Positions 37,622 to 46,402 of a DNA stretch of 64,000 nucleotides are shown here, piece by piece. The stretch's first letter is position 1. Each line of letters opens with the position of its first letter. The DNA lies in contig NZ_LMJJ01000012.1 of assembly GCF_001429285.1 (NCBI RefSeq), forward strand, positions 186,530 through 250,529, read 5' to 3'. The DNA is from Ensifer sp. Root278 (GTDB lineage: Bacteria > Pseudomonadota > Alphaproteobacteria > Rhizobiales > Rhizobiaceae). The notes below the pieces were generated by a model. That model was not told the origin of the DNA, ran no database searches, and saw nothing but the letters and a program-made list of their open reading frames with translations. The position numbers were made by a program, and so were the translations under genes.

Positions 37622-38866
37622 TCAGGCGACCTTTGAGAGCGGAGCCGCATCGCCCTGCAGGCGCTGCTCCATGAACTTGCAGTACCATTCGACGAACTGC
37701 ATCACGCCACCCTCGTGCTCCGGCGAATACGGACCGGGCTCATAGGCCGGCGAGCGGATGCCGAAGGCATTTTCCTCGACGATCTGGCGATCCTGGTCGT
37801 TGGTCTCGGTCCAGACATGAGTCAGATCCTCGAGCGTGTAGTCGACACCTTCGACCGCGTCCTTGTGGACCAGCCACTTCGTTGTCACCTGCGTGAGTTC
37901 CGGCCCCAGCGGCAACACGCGGAAGGTGATGGCGTGATCCGAAAGCACGTGGTTCCAGGTCGTGGGGTAATGGAACATCAGGAGCGTGCCGATCTGCTTC
38001 TGCCTGACATCGGCCGACAGCGCCCTTTTTACGGCGGGCGCACCCGACATGGTGTAGCTTTCGGCATTATCGACCAGCGGCATGCGCGCGGCGCGGAACT
38101 GGCCGGTCGGCGACATCCGGAACTCGCTCGGCAGGCCCTCGGCCTCGCACTTCGCCCAATGGGCGGCAATCACCGGATCGTCCTTGGCGCCCTGCACCCC
38201 GGTCGCGGTCGGCGCTTCCGGATAGGTCCGGCAGAGTTCGGGGTGATTGGCGGCGCAGTGGTAGCACTCGCGGTTGTTCTCCCAGACGAGCTTCCAGTTG
38301 CCCTTTTCGATGATGGTGCTTTCGAAGGCGACCTTGGTCTCTCCCAGCCGGTGCGGCGCGAGGTAGGGGAATGCCAGCTCGCGGAAGGCGGCGAAATCCG
38401 CCGGCGTCTCCGACAGGTTGATGAAGATGTAGCCGCCGACCGTTTCGCAATGGATCTGCTTCAGGCTGTGGGCTGCCTTGTCGAAGTCTTCGCCCATCTG
38501 GCGTGCGAAGAGCAGCGAGCCGTCGAGCTCGTAGGTCCATTGATGATAGGGACAGACGAGCTTTGCCGAAGAGCCCTTGTGCTGCGTGCAGACGCGGGAG
38601 CCGCGGTGGCGGCAGGAGTTGTGGAGCGCGCGGATCGTGCCCTGGCGATCGCGGGTGATGACGACCGGATAGTCGCCGACCTGGACGGTGAAATAGTTGC
38701 CGGCCCGCGGGATTTCGCAATCGTGGCCGATGAACAGCCAATCCCGATACCAGATGTTTTCCAGGTCCTGCCGGTAATAGTCGGGGTCGATGTAGAAGGC
38801 CCGATCGAGGCTGTAGCCGTCACGCCGGCCCTTCAGCTTGCGAAGCATATCGGTCTTGGTATCCAT
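37622..38866 (-). CDS. gbcA: Rieske oxygenase subunit, glycine betaine demethylase type
   Basis: The catalytic subunit of a Rieske non-haem iron monooxygenase, 414 residues. The Rieske cluster ligands are CRHRGS near residue 85 and CPYHQW near 105. The mononuclear iron site is NNRECYHCAANHPELC near 198-213. In Pseudomonas, GbcA and GbcB demethylate glycine betaine to dimethylglycine with release of formaldehyde; related enzymes act on stachydrine or carnitine derivatives, so the substrate is a family inference. The ATG at 38866 follows AGGACAGGAC, which is complementary to a segment upstream. It is the first gene after a cobalamin riboswitch. Confidence 0.87.
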   Translation of the reverse strand: MDTKTDMLRKLKGRRDGYSLDRAFYIDPDYYRQDLENIWYRDWLFIGHDCEIPRAGNYFTVQVGDYPVVITRDRQGTIRALHNSCRHRGSRVCTQHKGSSAKLVCPYHQWTYELDGSLLFARQMGEDFDKAAHSLKQIHCETVGGYIFINLSETPADFAAFRELAFPYLAPHRLGETKVAFESTIIEKGNWKLVWENNRECYHCAANHPELCRTYPEAPTATGVQGAKDDPVIAAHWAKCEAEGLPSEFRMSPTGQFRAARMPLVDNAESYTMSGAPAVKRALSADVRQKQIGTLLMFHYPTTWNHVLSDHAITFRVLPLGPELTQVTTKWLVHKDAVEGVDYTLEDLTHVWTETNDQDRQIVEENAFGIRSPAYEPGPYSPEHEGGVMQFVEWYCKFMEQRLQGDAAPLSKVA

Positions 38867-38984
38867 GTCCTGTCCTCATGCGCCATGTTTCGGAGAGGCA
38901 GGACAGGAACCCGCATGGGCGCACGCCCATGCGTTTTAGGCTCCGATCCGGCTGCCCGCCGCAACCCGTTACGGTTATGTCTGT
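38867..38984 (-). promoter_or_regulatory. Expression platform of the gbcA cobalamin riboswitch
   Basis: The leader between aptamer and gbcA has three notable pieces. The segment at 38952-38965 is complementary to the riboswitch core at 39093-39106 (GTTGCGGG with CCCGCAAC, plus GCAG with CTGC). A perfect 22-base palindrome lies at 38912-38933. TCCTGTCCT, transcribed from 38900-38908, is the exact complement of AGGACAGGA, transcribed from 38868-38876, which contains the ribosome binding site one base from the ATG. No U-run follows on this strand, so translational control is more likely than termination. Confidence 0.6.
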
Positions 38985-39165
38985 CAAGGCTGGTTTCCGG
39001 GCTCAGGAGCCGTCCTTCGAAGGACCAGCCCGGCGCCTTCCCGGACGGAAAACCGTCCAGTGGCCTTTTGCCGAGGCTTTCGCTCCACCACCGTTGCGGG
39101 GGCAGCGCCGGGATTTGACCGGCTTCCCAATTCTCCGCCTTCCCCTTTGGAAGACGACACCTTGA
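38985..39165 (-). promoter_or_regulatory. Cobalamin (B12) riboswitch
   Basis: On the minus strand the aptamer hallmarks appear in order: TTGGGAAGCCGGTCAAATCC, then GCTGCCCCCGCAAC, AAAGGCCACTGG, GGGAAGGCGCC, and the closing GAGCCCGGAAACCAGCC. These match the cobalamin riboswitch consensus (GGGAA..AATCC, CTGCCCCCGCAAC, GCCACTG, GGGAAGG, GAGCCxGGAxACCxGCC). gbcA is the first gene downstream on the same strand, 119 bases on. Cobalamin riboswitches normally precede B12 synthesis or uptake genes or B12-independent isozymes. Confidence 0.92.
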
Positions 39166-39492
39166 GTAAGGATATGTAAGCGCGGAAGGCGCCTCGGCAG
39201 GCGCCGGATAGCGACATTCAATTCCAGAATGACGACACGATCGAAACCGCCTTTTGGAAACGGATGCGAGAATTTTTCACTTTATAAACATATAGATAGA
39301 TCAAAAATTGGGCAGATGCCGTCTTTTGTGACTGACATGACGCAGACACAGGAAGGCTTCGCCCGTTTGCGACATTCCCATGAATGTGCAGGGGCATCTT
39401 CCGCGAACGAAAGGAAATCCTTCATTAACCATAAGCCACTAGGCTTGCCGGCGGACGAAGATGTCCGGCAGGCAGATGGCACACTGACGATC

Positions 39493-40092
39493 ATGGCAAA
39501 GTTCAGATATTACGACGCTGCGGCCGAGAAGCCGCCGGCGGTCATGCCGAAGACGGCCGTTCACACCGAGTTTCTGCGCACCGGCAGGATCAACCGCCGG
39601 CAATGGCTGCCGAGCGAGCGACGGTATCTGAGCTACGAAGAAGTCGCGGACAGGACCGGCAAGAAGCTCGCGACCGCCGGTGACACGACGCACAAGCGGA
39701 TCAACGGCTTTCATGCCTCGATCCAGTTTCCCAAGCTGATTTTTCACCGCACGCTCGTCGGCAAGCCGCATCTCGGCTATTGCCATGTGACGGCGGCGCG
39801 GACGGCGGTCACGCCTTCCAAGGACATCACCTGGTCGTTCTACTTCGCCAATTTCTTCAGCGACCTTGGTGATGAGACGCATTTCTTCGACCGTATCCAG
39901 AGCGGCTATTCCCGCATGTATTTCGCGGTCGCGATCGAGCCGAACGCCGAAGACGGACAGATGGTCATCAACCGCAACGTCCGCGACAACGGGCTCCTCT
40001 TCCGCACGGACGACCCCAAGGTTGCTCTCAAGAACGTGCTGATGCTGGGTGCCCGGGACTCCGCGCTGCGCCGCATTATCCGCAGTCTCTGA
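39493..40092 (+). CDS. Conserved rhizobial hypothetical protein (DUF6656-like)
   Basis: A 199-residue protein with no signal peptide or membrane segment. I recognise only a resemblance to a Rhizobiaceae family annotated DUF6656; function is unknown. It is rich in aromatic residues (DITWSFYFANFFSDLGDETH, then FFDRIQSGYSRMYFAVAIEP). The frame is open back to 39229, but ATG at 39493 gives MAKFRYYDAAAEKPP and codon use changes there; the upstream 260 bases are AT-rich and look like a promoter region. The gap 38867-39492 otherwise holds the riboswitch leader of the divergent gbcA gene. Confidence 0.75.
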   Translation: MAKFRYYDAAAEKPPAVMPKTAVHTEFLRTGRINRRQWLPSERRYLSYEEVADRTGKKLATAGDTTHKRINGFHASIQFPKLIFHRTLVGKPHLGYCHVTAARTAVTPSKDITWSFYFANFFSDLGDETHFFDRIQSGYSRMYFAVAIEPNAEDGQMVINRNVRDNGLLFRTDDPKVALKNVLMLGARDSALRRIIRSL

Positions 40093-40171
40093 GGCAGCAA
40101 CCGAACGCCCCCAAAAAAATCGTTCTGTTTTCCCGGCACGTCCGTTAAGGAAGCGTCGGAAAGGAAACGGC

Positions 40172-41146
40172 ATGGCAGAGATCATCGACACAGGCAGGGA
40201 ACCGGACCGGGCGATCGAACGCGCCTGCGCCGTTCTTGCCGAAGGCGAACCGGTCGCCATTCCCACCGAAACCGTCTATGGCCTTGCCGCCGACGCCACC
40301 AATCCCGATGCGATCAGCCGCATCTACGAGATGAAGGGCCGGCCGCGCTTCAATCCGCTGATCTCGCATGTCTCCGACATGGCGATGGCCGAGGCCCATG
40401 TGCGCTTCGACCCGATTTCCCGACGCCTGGCGGAAACCTTCTGGCCCGGACCCCTGACGCTGATCTTGCCGCAGCGGCCCGATAGCAGCGTGCATGCGCT
40501 GGCCTCGGCCGGCCTCGACACGCTTGGCATCCGCATGCCCGACGGCTTTTCGCGCCGGGTGATCGCCCGCTTCGGGCGGCCGCTCGCAGCGCCCAGCGCC
40601 AACACCTCGGGCAAGATCAGCCCGACCAGTGCGGTCCATGTCGATGCGGATCTCGGCGAAAAGCTGAAACTGATCCTCGACGCAGGCCCGGCCGAAATCG
40701 GCTTGGAGTCCACGATCATCAAGGTCGATGGCGACGAGATCCGGCTGCTCCGCCCCGGCGGCCTCGATGCCGCAGAAATCGAGCGCCTGCTCGATCGTCC
40801 GGTGATCCGACCGGAAACGGCGGGAGCAACGATCGAGGCGCCGGGCATGCTGGCCTCCCACTACGCGCCCGGCGCGGCCGTCAGGCTCGATGTTGCCGAT
40901 GTGCGTGCGGGCGAGGCCTTGATCCGCTACGGCGGCGGCCGGATCGCCGGCGAGGAACAGGCGGCCATCGTTCTCGATCTCAGCCCGACCGGAAATCTTC
41001 ACGAAGCGGCAGCCAATCTCTTCGACTACATGAAGCGGGCCGACGCCAGCGGCGCTGCGACGATCGCCTTCGGGCCGATCCCTTCGGAAGGATTGGGAGA
41101 AGCGATCATCGACCGGCTGCAGCGTGCGGCGGCGCCGCGAGGGTGA
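40172..41146 (+). CDS. L-threonylcarbamoyladenylate synthase (Sua5 type)
   Basis: Makes threonylcarbamoyl-AMP from threonine, bicarbonate and ATP, the first step of tRNA t6A37 synthesis. The 324 residues include the TsaC/YrdC domain (PTETVYGLAADATNP near residue 31, MKGRPRFNPLISH near 56, APSANTSGKISPTS near 145) and a C-terminal Sua5 domain (SHYAPGAAVRLDVAD onward), which marks the longer Sua5 form. ATG at 40172, with GGAAAGGAAA upstream, gives MAEIIDTGRE. It stands ahead of a flavin dehydrogenase gene, 144 bases away. Confidence 0.93.
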   Translation: MAEIIDTGREPDRAIERACAVLAEGEPVAIPTETVYGLAADATNPDAISRIYEMKGRPRFNPLISHVSDMAMAEAHVRFDPISRRLAETFWPGPLTLILPQRPDSSVHALASAGLDTLGIRMPDGFSRRVIARFGRPLAAPSANTSGKISPTSAVHVDADLGEKLKLILDAGPAEIGLESTIIKVDGDEIRLLRPGGLDAAEIERLLDRPVIRPETAGATIEAPGMLASHYAPGAAVRLDVADVRAGEALIRYGGGRIAGEEQAAIVLDLSPTGNLHEAAANLFDYMKRADASGAATIAFGPIPSEGLGEAIIDRLQRAAAPRG

Positions 41147-41290
41147 GATCGCGTGCGGCTTCTCCTCCGCACCCCGCCCTCACCGGACGGCCGCGATTGC
41201 GGTTATGATCGCAGCCGATAGGAACCGAGGATCGTGTCTTCAGATCGACCGATCCGATAGCGCGCTCAAGCGCAGTGCGAAGGCAGACTC

Positions 41291-42724
41291 ATGACGACCC
41301 TTCCCTCTCCTGAACTCATCGCCTCCTTCGTCGAGATCGTCGGCAGCGCCAATGCGCTCACCGCCGAAGCGGACAAGGCGCGCTATCTCGTCGAATCCCG
41401 CGGGCTCTTTCGCGGCACGACGCCGATGGTGCTTCGCCCCGGTTCGGTCGACGAAGTCTCTCGCATCATGAAACTCGCCAGCGCGACCCGCACCGCGATC
41501 GTACCGCAGGGCGGCAACACCGGCCACGTGGCCGGACAGATCCCGCGGGAAGGCAAAGCGGACATCGTGCTTTCGCTCGAACGGCTGAACCGGATTCGCG
41601 ACGTGGATCCGGTCGGCAACGTGATCGTCGCGGACGCCGGATGCATTCTCGCCGACATCCAGAAGGCGGCGGACGATCACAATCGCCTGTTCCCGCTGTC
41701 GCTCGGATCGGAAGGCTCCGCGCGTATCGGCGGCAATCTCTCCACCAATGCCGGCGGCACGGCGGTGCTCGCCTATGGCAACATGCGCCAGCTCTGCCTC
41801 GGCCTCGAGGTCGTGTTGCCAACCGGCGAAATTTGGGACGGGCTGCGCCGGCTGAAGAAGGACAATACCGGCTACGACCTGCGCGACCTCTTCATCGGCG
41901 CCGAGGGCACGCTCGGCGTCATCACCGGCGCGGTGCTCAAGCTATTCCCGAAACCGCTTGGACATCAGGTAGCCTTCGCCGGTGTCGGCAGTGTGGAGCA
42001 TGCGCTCGCTCTCTTCGAAAAGGCCGCCAGCCTTTGCGGGCCGGCGCTGACCGGCTTCGAGCTGATGCCGCGCCTCGGCGTCGAATTCACGACGAAACAT
42101 ATTCCCGGCGTTCGCGACCCGATGGACACCGTCCATCCTTGGTACGCGCTGATCGACATCTCGACCTCGGATTCGGCCGAAAGCGCCGAGCGCATGGTCA
42201 ACGACCTCCTGGAACAGGGCTTTGCCGCCGGTCTCGTCGAAAACGCCGTGATCGCCGCCAACGAGACGCAAGGCAAGGCGCTGTGGCATATGCGCGAAAG
42301 CATGTCGCCGGCGCAGAAACCCGAGGGCGGCTCGATCAAGCACGACGTCTCAGTGCCCGTTTCCAGCATTCCTGCCTTTATGAAGGAGGCGGACGCCGCC
42401 GTCATGAAGGCGATCCCAGGCGCGCGCATCTGCTCTTTCGGCCACATGGGCGACGGCAACATCCACTACAACATTTCGCAGCCGGTCGGCGCCGACAAGC
42501 AGGCCTTCCTCGATCGCTGGCGCGAGATCAACGCGATCGTGCACGGTATCGTTCTGAGATATAACGGCTCGATCTCGGCCGAACACGGCATAGGCCAGCT
42601 GAAGCGCGACGAGCTCGCAGAAATCCGCGCACCGATCGAGATCGAGCTGATGCAACGGATCAAGCACGCCTTCGATCCGGCGGGCATCATGAACCCTGAC
42701 AAGGTGCTGCGCGCCGACCGGTGA
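41291..42724 (+). CDS. FAD-linked 2-hydroxyacid dehydrogenase
   Basis: A 477-residue VAO-fold flavoprotein of the D-lactate/D-2-hydroxyglutarate dehydrogenase family. FAD-binding segments are clear: VPQGGNTGHVAGQI near residue 76, GSARIGGNLSTNAGGTAVLA near 141, and IGAEGTLGVITGAVLKLFP near 202. The C-terminal substrate region has SFGHMGDGNIHYNI and SAEHGIGQLKRDEL. The exact hydroxyacid is not certain; close relatives are annotated as D-2-hydroxyglutarate dehydrogenase or putative D-lactate oxidase. It is a soluble protein feeding electrons onward. Confidence 0.9.
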   Translation: MTTLPSPELIASFVEIVGSANALTAEADKARYLVESRGLFRGTTPMVLRPGSVDEVSRIMKLASATRTAIVPQGGNTGHVAGQIPREGKADIVLSLERLNRIRDVDPVGNVIVADAGCILADIQKAADDHNRLFPLSLGSEGSARIGGNLSTNAGGTAVLAYGNMRQLCLGLEVVLPTGEIWDGLRRLKKDNTGYDLRDLFIGAEGTLGVITGAVLKLFPKPLGHQVAFAGVGSVEHALALFEKAASLCGPALTGFELMPRLGVEFTTKHIPGVRDPMDTVHPWYALIDISTSDSAESAERMVNDLLEQGFAAGLVENAVIAANETQGKALWHMRESMSPAQKPEGGSIKHDVSVPVSSIPAFMKEADAAVMKAIPGARICSFGHMGDGNIHYNISQPVGADKQAFLDRWREINAIVHGIVLRYNGSISAEHGIGQLKRDELAEIRAPIEIELMQRIKHAFDPAGIMNPDKVLRADR

Positions 42725-42794
42725 AGCGGGCAGTCTTCTGCGGCAGGCTTAAGCACCTGCCGCAAAGGGCTCGCTGCACTTTACGCAACCTGAC

Positions 42795-45269
42795 TCAGCG
42801 ACCGCCTGCGCGCAACTGCGAGAGAGACAGGAGCGTCTCGGCGCTGACGCCGCCTCCGCCGCTACCGCTGAGGATCGCCAGCCCCGGTGATACGTCCGTG
42901 TTGTTTTCGACGTCATAAAGTGCCGTGAACCGCTGCAGGAGCTTCTCGAGCTTCCCGGGATCCTGCAGATCCTTGATGTTGACGACGCGCTCGATATAGG
43001 CGGCCTGCGCCTCGATCTTGGCGTTCTGCAGCCCCTCCGGCATGCTGTAGGCCGTCTTGATAACCTGGAACAGGGCGGTCTCGGCCAGGATGTCGTAAGC
43101 CGTGTTGATCTCCGGGGCCTTGCGCTTGAAATAGAGCGCCAGGCGAACGCCGCCGTTGTCGGCGCCTTCGGACTCCTCGAGCGACTGATTGAGATAGAGG
43201 TCGACCGTGGTGATCAATCCGCGCCGGGTCTGGATCTGGCCGGCCTCGCCCCGGACGATCTTGCCGTCTGTGTCGAAGTTGAAGGAGGCGACGATCCCGC
43301 GGTACTTCAGCCCGTTCGGATCGGTATTGATGAAGCTCTTGGGATCGTCCAGGTTGGACGTGAACATGTCCTTGAGGTATTCGGTCTTGACCGTTCCCGG
43401 ATCGATGCCGGACCCGACGAGCACGAAATCGACCAGCCGCCGGTTCGCCAGGAAGGCGTCGAGCGTCTCGATCTTCTCGATCTCGGCCGTGTAGTACTTG
43501 GCTTCCTCCTGCGCCTTGACCTTGGCGACCTTCTTCTCTTCATCCGTGCCGAACCGGGACTTGGCGATCACATAGGCCTTGGCCGTATTCATGATGTCGG
43601 CTTCGCTCTGCGCCAACTTTGGTGCGCCGAGCGTGCCGTCCGGATTGAAGTTGAATGCCTTTACCAGCTTGACGTAGCGCTCATCGCGCAGCGTGTTGGC
43701 ATAGCTTCTGGGATCGTTGAGGTCGCTGGTCAGAATCCGCTTCAGCGTTCGGCTGCTCAGATCCTCATTATCGAGGCCGAAGGCGCGCAGCATGAATTTC
43801 TTCATGTCATTGTTGGCGAGCAACTCGTCGACCGATTTCATCGTGCCGATCAGGAGTTTGAAGCGTTTGACCAGCGCTTCGTCCTCGGCATCACTCTTGT
43901 CGTTGTAGCGCACCATGTAGCCGTCGGACGTCGTCTTCATCTGGTCCGCATCCTGCGCGGTCTTGCCGGCTGGCAGCGTACCGTCAGTCTGGAAGTTGAA
44001 GGCGGCAAGCATCTTCTTGTAGGCGGCGTTGTATTCGCCGCCATATTTGTTGACGTAGCTCTCCGGGTCGTTGATGTCGCTGGTGAGGATGTTTTCGACC
44101 GTAGAGGGCATCGTCGTCGCGGACGGCAAGCCGAAGGCGGTGATGATGTAGTTGAGCAGGCGGTTATCGGCGATCAGGTCCGAGACCTTGGTAATGCTGC
44201 CGATCTTCTGTTCGTAGTATTCCTTGTTGAGCAGCGCCCCGGCGCCGGTCAATCGTGCAGCGCCCGACGGTGTGACGCCGGGCCGCAGGAAGACATAGGC
44301 CTCGTTGAGCAGCGCCTTCTGTTCGTCGCTGATCGCCTTCTCACCGGCAGGCACGCTGCCGTCGGCATTGAAATTGAATGTCGAGGCGAGCTGGATATAG
44401 ATATCGAGACTGCTGATCTGCCTGGCAAGCGTGTTCACCTCCAGGGAGAGCTGCGTCTTCAGCGCCGGCGCCTGGTCGCGCGGCGGCAGCCGTGCATCGA
44501 GGTCGGTGACAATCGCGTTCTGCTCGTCGATCTTCGTCTGGATGGCAGGCTTGTCGGCATCGGGCGCCGCGGCCAGTTGGGCTGTCAGGCTGACGATCTG
44601 GGCCAGGGCCGTGTCGCGCGCGCCGAGATCCGTCAGCTGCTTGTTCGCTTCGGTCAACCGCGTCTTGGCTGCCGTCTGGCTGGCGGTCAAGGTCGCGGGA
44701 TCGCTGGTCAACGCATTGCGAACTTCCGTGTACGAAAAGGTCTTCGGGTTCAGTCCGAACACGGTGAAGGCAAAGGAGCGCAGCTTTTCGTTGCCCAGGA
44801 ACTGGTCGACATCGGTGACCAGATCCATGGCCGCGCCAAAATAGGCCATCTCTTGCCGCATGACTGTATCGAGATCGTTGATGCGGTCGTTGTAGAGGCC
44901 GATCAGCGCATCCTGCTGTGCGCTGGTTTGAGCCACCGCGGTTGCCGAACTGAAGTTGAAGGCCTGCGCAAAATTGCGGTAGCGTTCATCCGTGAGACGG
45001 TTGGCAAAACTGTTATCGTCCTTCAGGTCACTTTCCAGAACCTTGCGCATGAAGGCCTTGGCATAGGTCATGTCCTCCAGGCCATGCGCCTTCATCGCGT
45101 AGGAGTAGAGCCGGTAGTCGTCGAGGAACGCCTCGACGGTTTTCACGCGGTCGATGTTTTCCCGGTAATATTGGGCCTCGCGCGCGATCTGCGGCTGCTG
45201 GGCAACACGATTGAGGCTGCTGCGCAAATCACGCGTGATGCGACTATAGTCGAGATAGGTCGATACCAT
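42795..45269 (-). CDS. Multi-repeat DUF1217 protein
   Basis: An 824-residue protein built from about five copies of a roughly 100-residue helical unit. Each unit follows the pattern VxxLLxNxRLxxFxLxAFGL, LTSDLxDPxSYxN, RYxxLxxAFNFxxDG. Examples: near residues 42-115 (VEAFLDDYRLYSYAMKAHGL), near 155 with a long coiled-coil insertion, near 355 (VSDLIADNRLLNYIITAFGL), near 480 (VDELLANNDMKKFMLRAFGL) and near 605 (LDAFLANRRLVDFVLVGSGI). DUF1217 proteins are often found by flagellar genes in rhizobia, but none are here. No signal peptide. Function unknown. Confidence 0.85.
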   Translation of the reverse strand: MVSTYLDYSRITRDLRSSLNRVAQQPQIAREAQYYRENIDRVKTVEAFLDDYRLYSYAMKAHGLEDMTYAKAFMRKVLESDLKDDNSFANRLTDERYRNFAQAFNFSSATAVAQTSAQQDALIGLYNDRINDLDTVMRQEMAYFGAAMDLVTDVDQFLGNEKLRSFAFTVFGLNPKTFSYTEVRNALTSDPATLTASQTAAKTRLTEANKQLTDLGARDTALAQIVSLTAQLAAAPDADKPAIQTKIDEQNAIVTDLDARLPPRDQAPALKTQLSLEVNTLARQISSLDIYIQLASTFNFNADGSVPAGEKAISDEQKALLNEAYVFLRPGVTPSGAARLTGAGALLNKEYYEQKIGSITKVSDLIADNRLLNYIITAFGLPSATTMPSTVENILTSDINDPESYVNKYGGEYNAAYKKMLAAFNFQTDGTLPAGKTAQDADQMKTTSDGYMVRYNDKSDAEDEALVKRFKLLIGTMKSVDELLANNDMKKFMLRAFGLDNEDLSSRTLKRILTSDLNDPRSYANTLRDERYVKLVKAFNFNPDGTLGAPKLAQSEADIMNTAKAYVIAKSRFGTDEEKKVAKVKAQEEAKYYTAEIEKIETLDAFLANRRLVDFVLVGSGIDPGTVKTEYLKDMFTSNLDDPKSFINTDPNGLKYRGIVASFNFDTDGKIVRGEAGQIQTRRGLITTVDLYLNQSLEESEGADNGGVRLALYFKRKAPEINTAYDILAETALFQVIKTAYSMPEGLQNAKIEAQAAYIERVVNIKDLQDPGKLEKLLQRFTALYDVENNTDVSPGLAILSGSGGGGVSAETLLSLSQLRAGGR

Positions 45270-45603
45270 GCCTGGCCCCGTCGGTTACCCATGGGGCGGC
45301 CGAACCAACCCCGAAACAGAATTCTGACGCGTCATGATTGCAGCACTGGCTTGTGTGTGGCTTTTCGCCGGCCGCCGGCAGGCCGCTTGTTGCGTCCGAT
45401 CGGAACAAGACCGTCCGACCCGTTGACGAAACGGAAACCCTGAGCGGTCGGCTTTTGCTAACCATCGAAAAACGCAAAGTTTTCTTAACCGCGATTCTTA
45501 AGCCGTTCGGAAAGGGGGGCGCCTATTCTCAGCCCATAGAGGACGAAAAGGTCCCGACGAGAAGACCGGAAACGGCTCTCAAGGAAAAACAAGGGCGATT
45601 GAA
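45270..45603. other. Divergent intergenic region without recognised genes
   Basis: A 334-base gap between the DUF1217 start (minus) and the DUF6101 start (plus). It holds the two divergent promoters but no clear -35/-10 pair, no terminator and no credible small ORF. A short GC-rich GCCGGCCGCCGGC run is at about 45368-45380. Confidence 0.4.
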
Positions 45604-46170
45604 ATGCGCAACACACTCTCTCAACCCGCATGGGTCGAAAACACGCTCCGTCTTGATCCGAAGCGCTTTCCACAGCAGGCAAGCTACGCCTTGCGCGGTC
45701 ACACGGGGAATGTCACGATCAGCCTGGACGAGCGTGGCGCAGTTCTGCGCAAGGTGCTACCATCGAGCGGCCTGCCGCTTTCGATCGCACTGCCGGCGCG
45801 GGCATTCAAAGGGGTCGCGGCTCGCGCGATCGATCACGGCGACGGAGACGTTACAGTGACGCTGGAACTTCATCACGACGACCCGGACCTCTGCGTTCCG
45901 CTGCTCGTCGCACACGACCTGTCCGACATCGCGGCCGACTGGCGCGCCTGGGCGGAGGCCTATCGCATTCCCATGCTGATGGTCGAAGCGGATGGCGTCG
46001 CAAGGCCGCTCGAAGAGCATCTCGGCGATGTGCGCACCGCGCCGGTCAAGCCGCGGCGCCGCCACTCCTTCTTCGCCGAGCGCCGGCCGCGTTTCCTCGT
46101 GCGCCGTTCCACCGGCACGCTTGGCGTTCACATGAAGATCGACGGGCGCGAGATCATCGCCCGCAGCTAA
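45604..46170 (+). CDS. DUF6101 family protein
   Basis: A 188-residue cytoplasmic protein, conserved in Rhizobiales and annotated DUF6101. No catalytic motif is recognisable. The N-terminal half (RLDPKRFPQQASYALRGHTG) is followed by a beta-rich region (VTVTLELHHDDPDLCVPLLV), and the C-terminus is basic (KPRRRHSFFAERRPRFLVRR). Function is unknown. ATG follows CAAGGGCGATTGAA, a good ribosome site. It stands alone. Confidence 0.85.
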   Translation: MRNTLSQPAWVENTLRLDPKRFPQQASYALRGHTGNVTISLDERGAVLRKVLPSSGLPLSIALPARAFKGVAARAIDHGDGDVTVTLELHHDDPDLCVPLLVAHDLSDIAADWRAWAEAYRIPMLMVEADGVARPLEEHLGDVRTAPVKPRRRHSFFAERRPRFLVRRSTGTLGVHMKIDGREIIARS

Positions 46171-46266
46171 TCCGCAGCAGCACCTCCAGCGCGACAGCCG
46201 GCCGTTCCCTGCGGCCGGCTGTTGTCGTTTGATCTCCGCGCTGGCGATTTTGGGGCTGCCGATTTT

Positions 46267-46318
46267 GGGATGCCGTTGCGGACGGCAAGCCATTTCACAG
46301 GTTTTCTGGGATTGCTCG
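46267..46318. repeat. Diverged family B repeat
   Basis: GGGATGCCGTTGCGGACGGC aligns by eye with the GCAATTCCGGACGGGAAACC half of family B, and the following TTTTCTGGGATTGCT aligns with TTTTCCTGGCATTGCT. Several substitutions make it a degenerate copy. Confidence 0.45.
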
Positions 46319-46402
46319 AGATGTTCCCACGGAAACAGCTCCGCCGCCTTCTTCGTGCCATATCGGGTTCATAGCCAAGATCACGAAAGAAGGAGAAACC
46401 TG

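Noticed and set aside
38912-38933. 22-base palindrome in the gbcA leader as a minus-strand terminator
   Set aside because: There is no U-run after it on the gbcA strand. On the plus strand TTTT follows, but no transcript from that side is expected.
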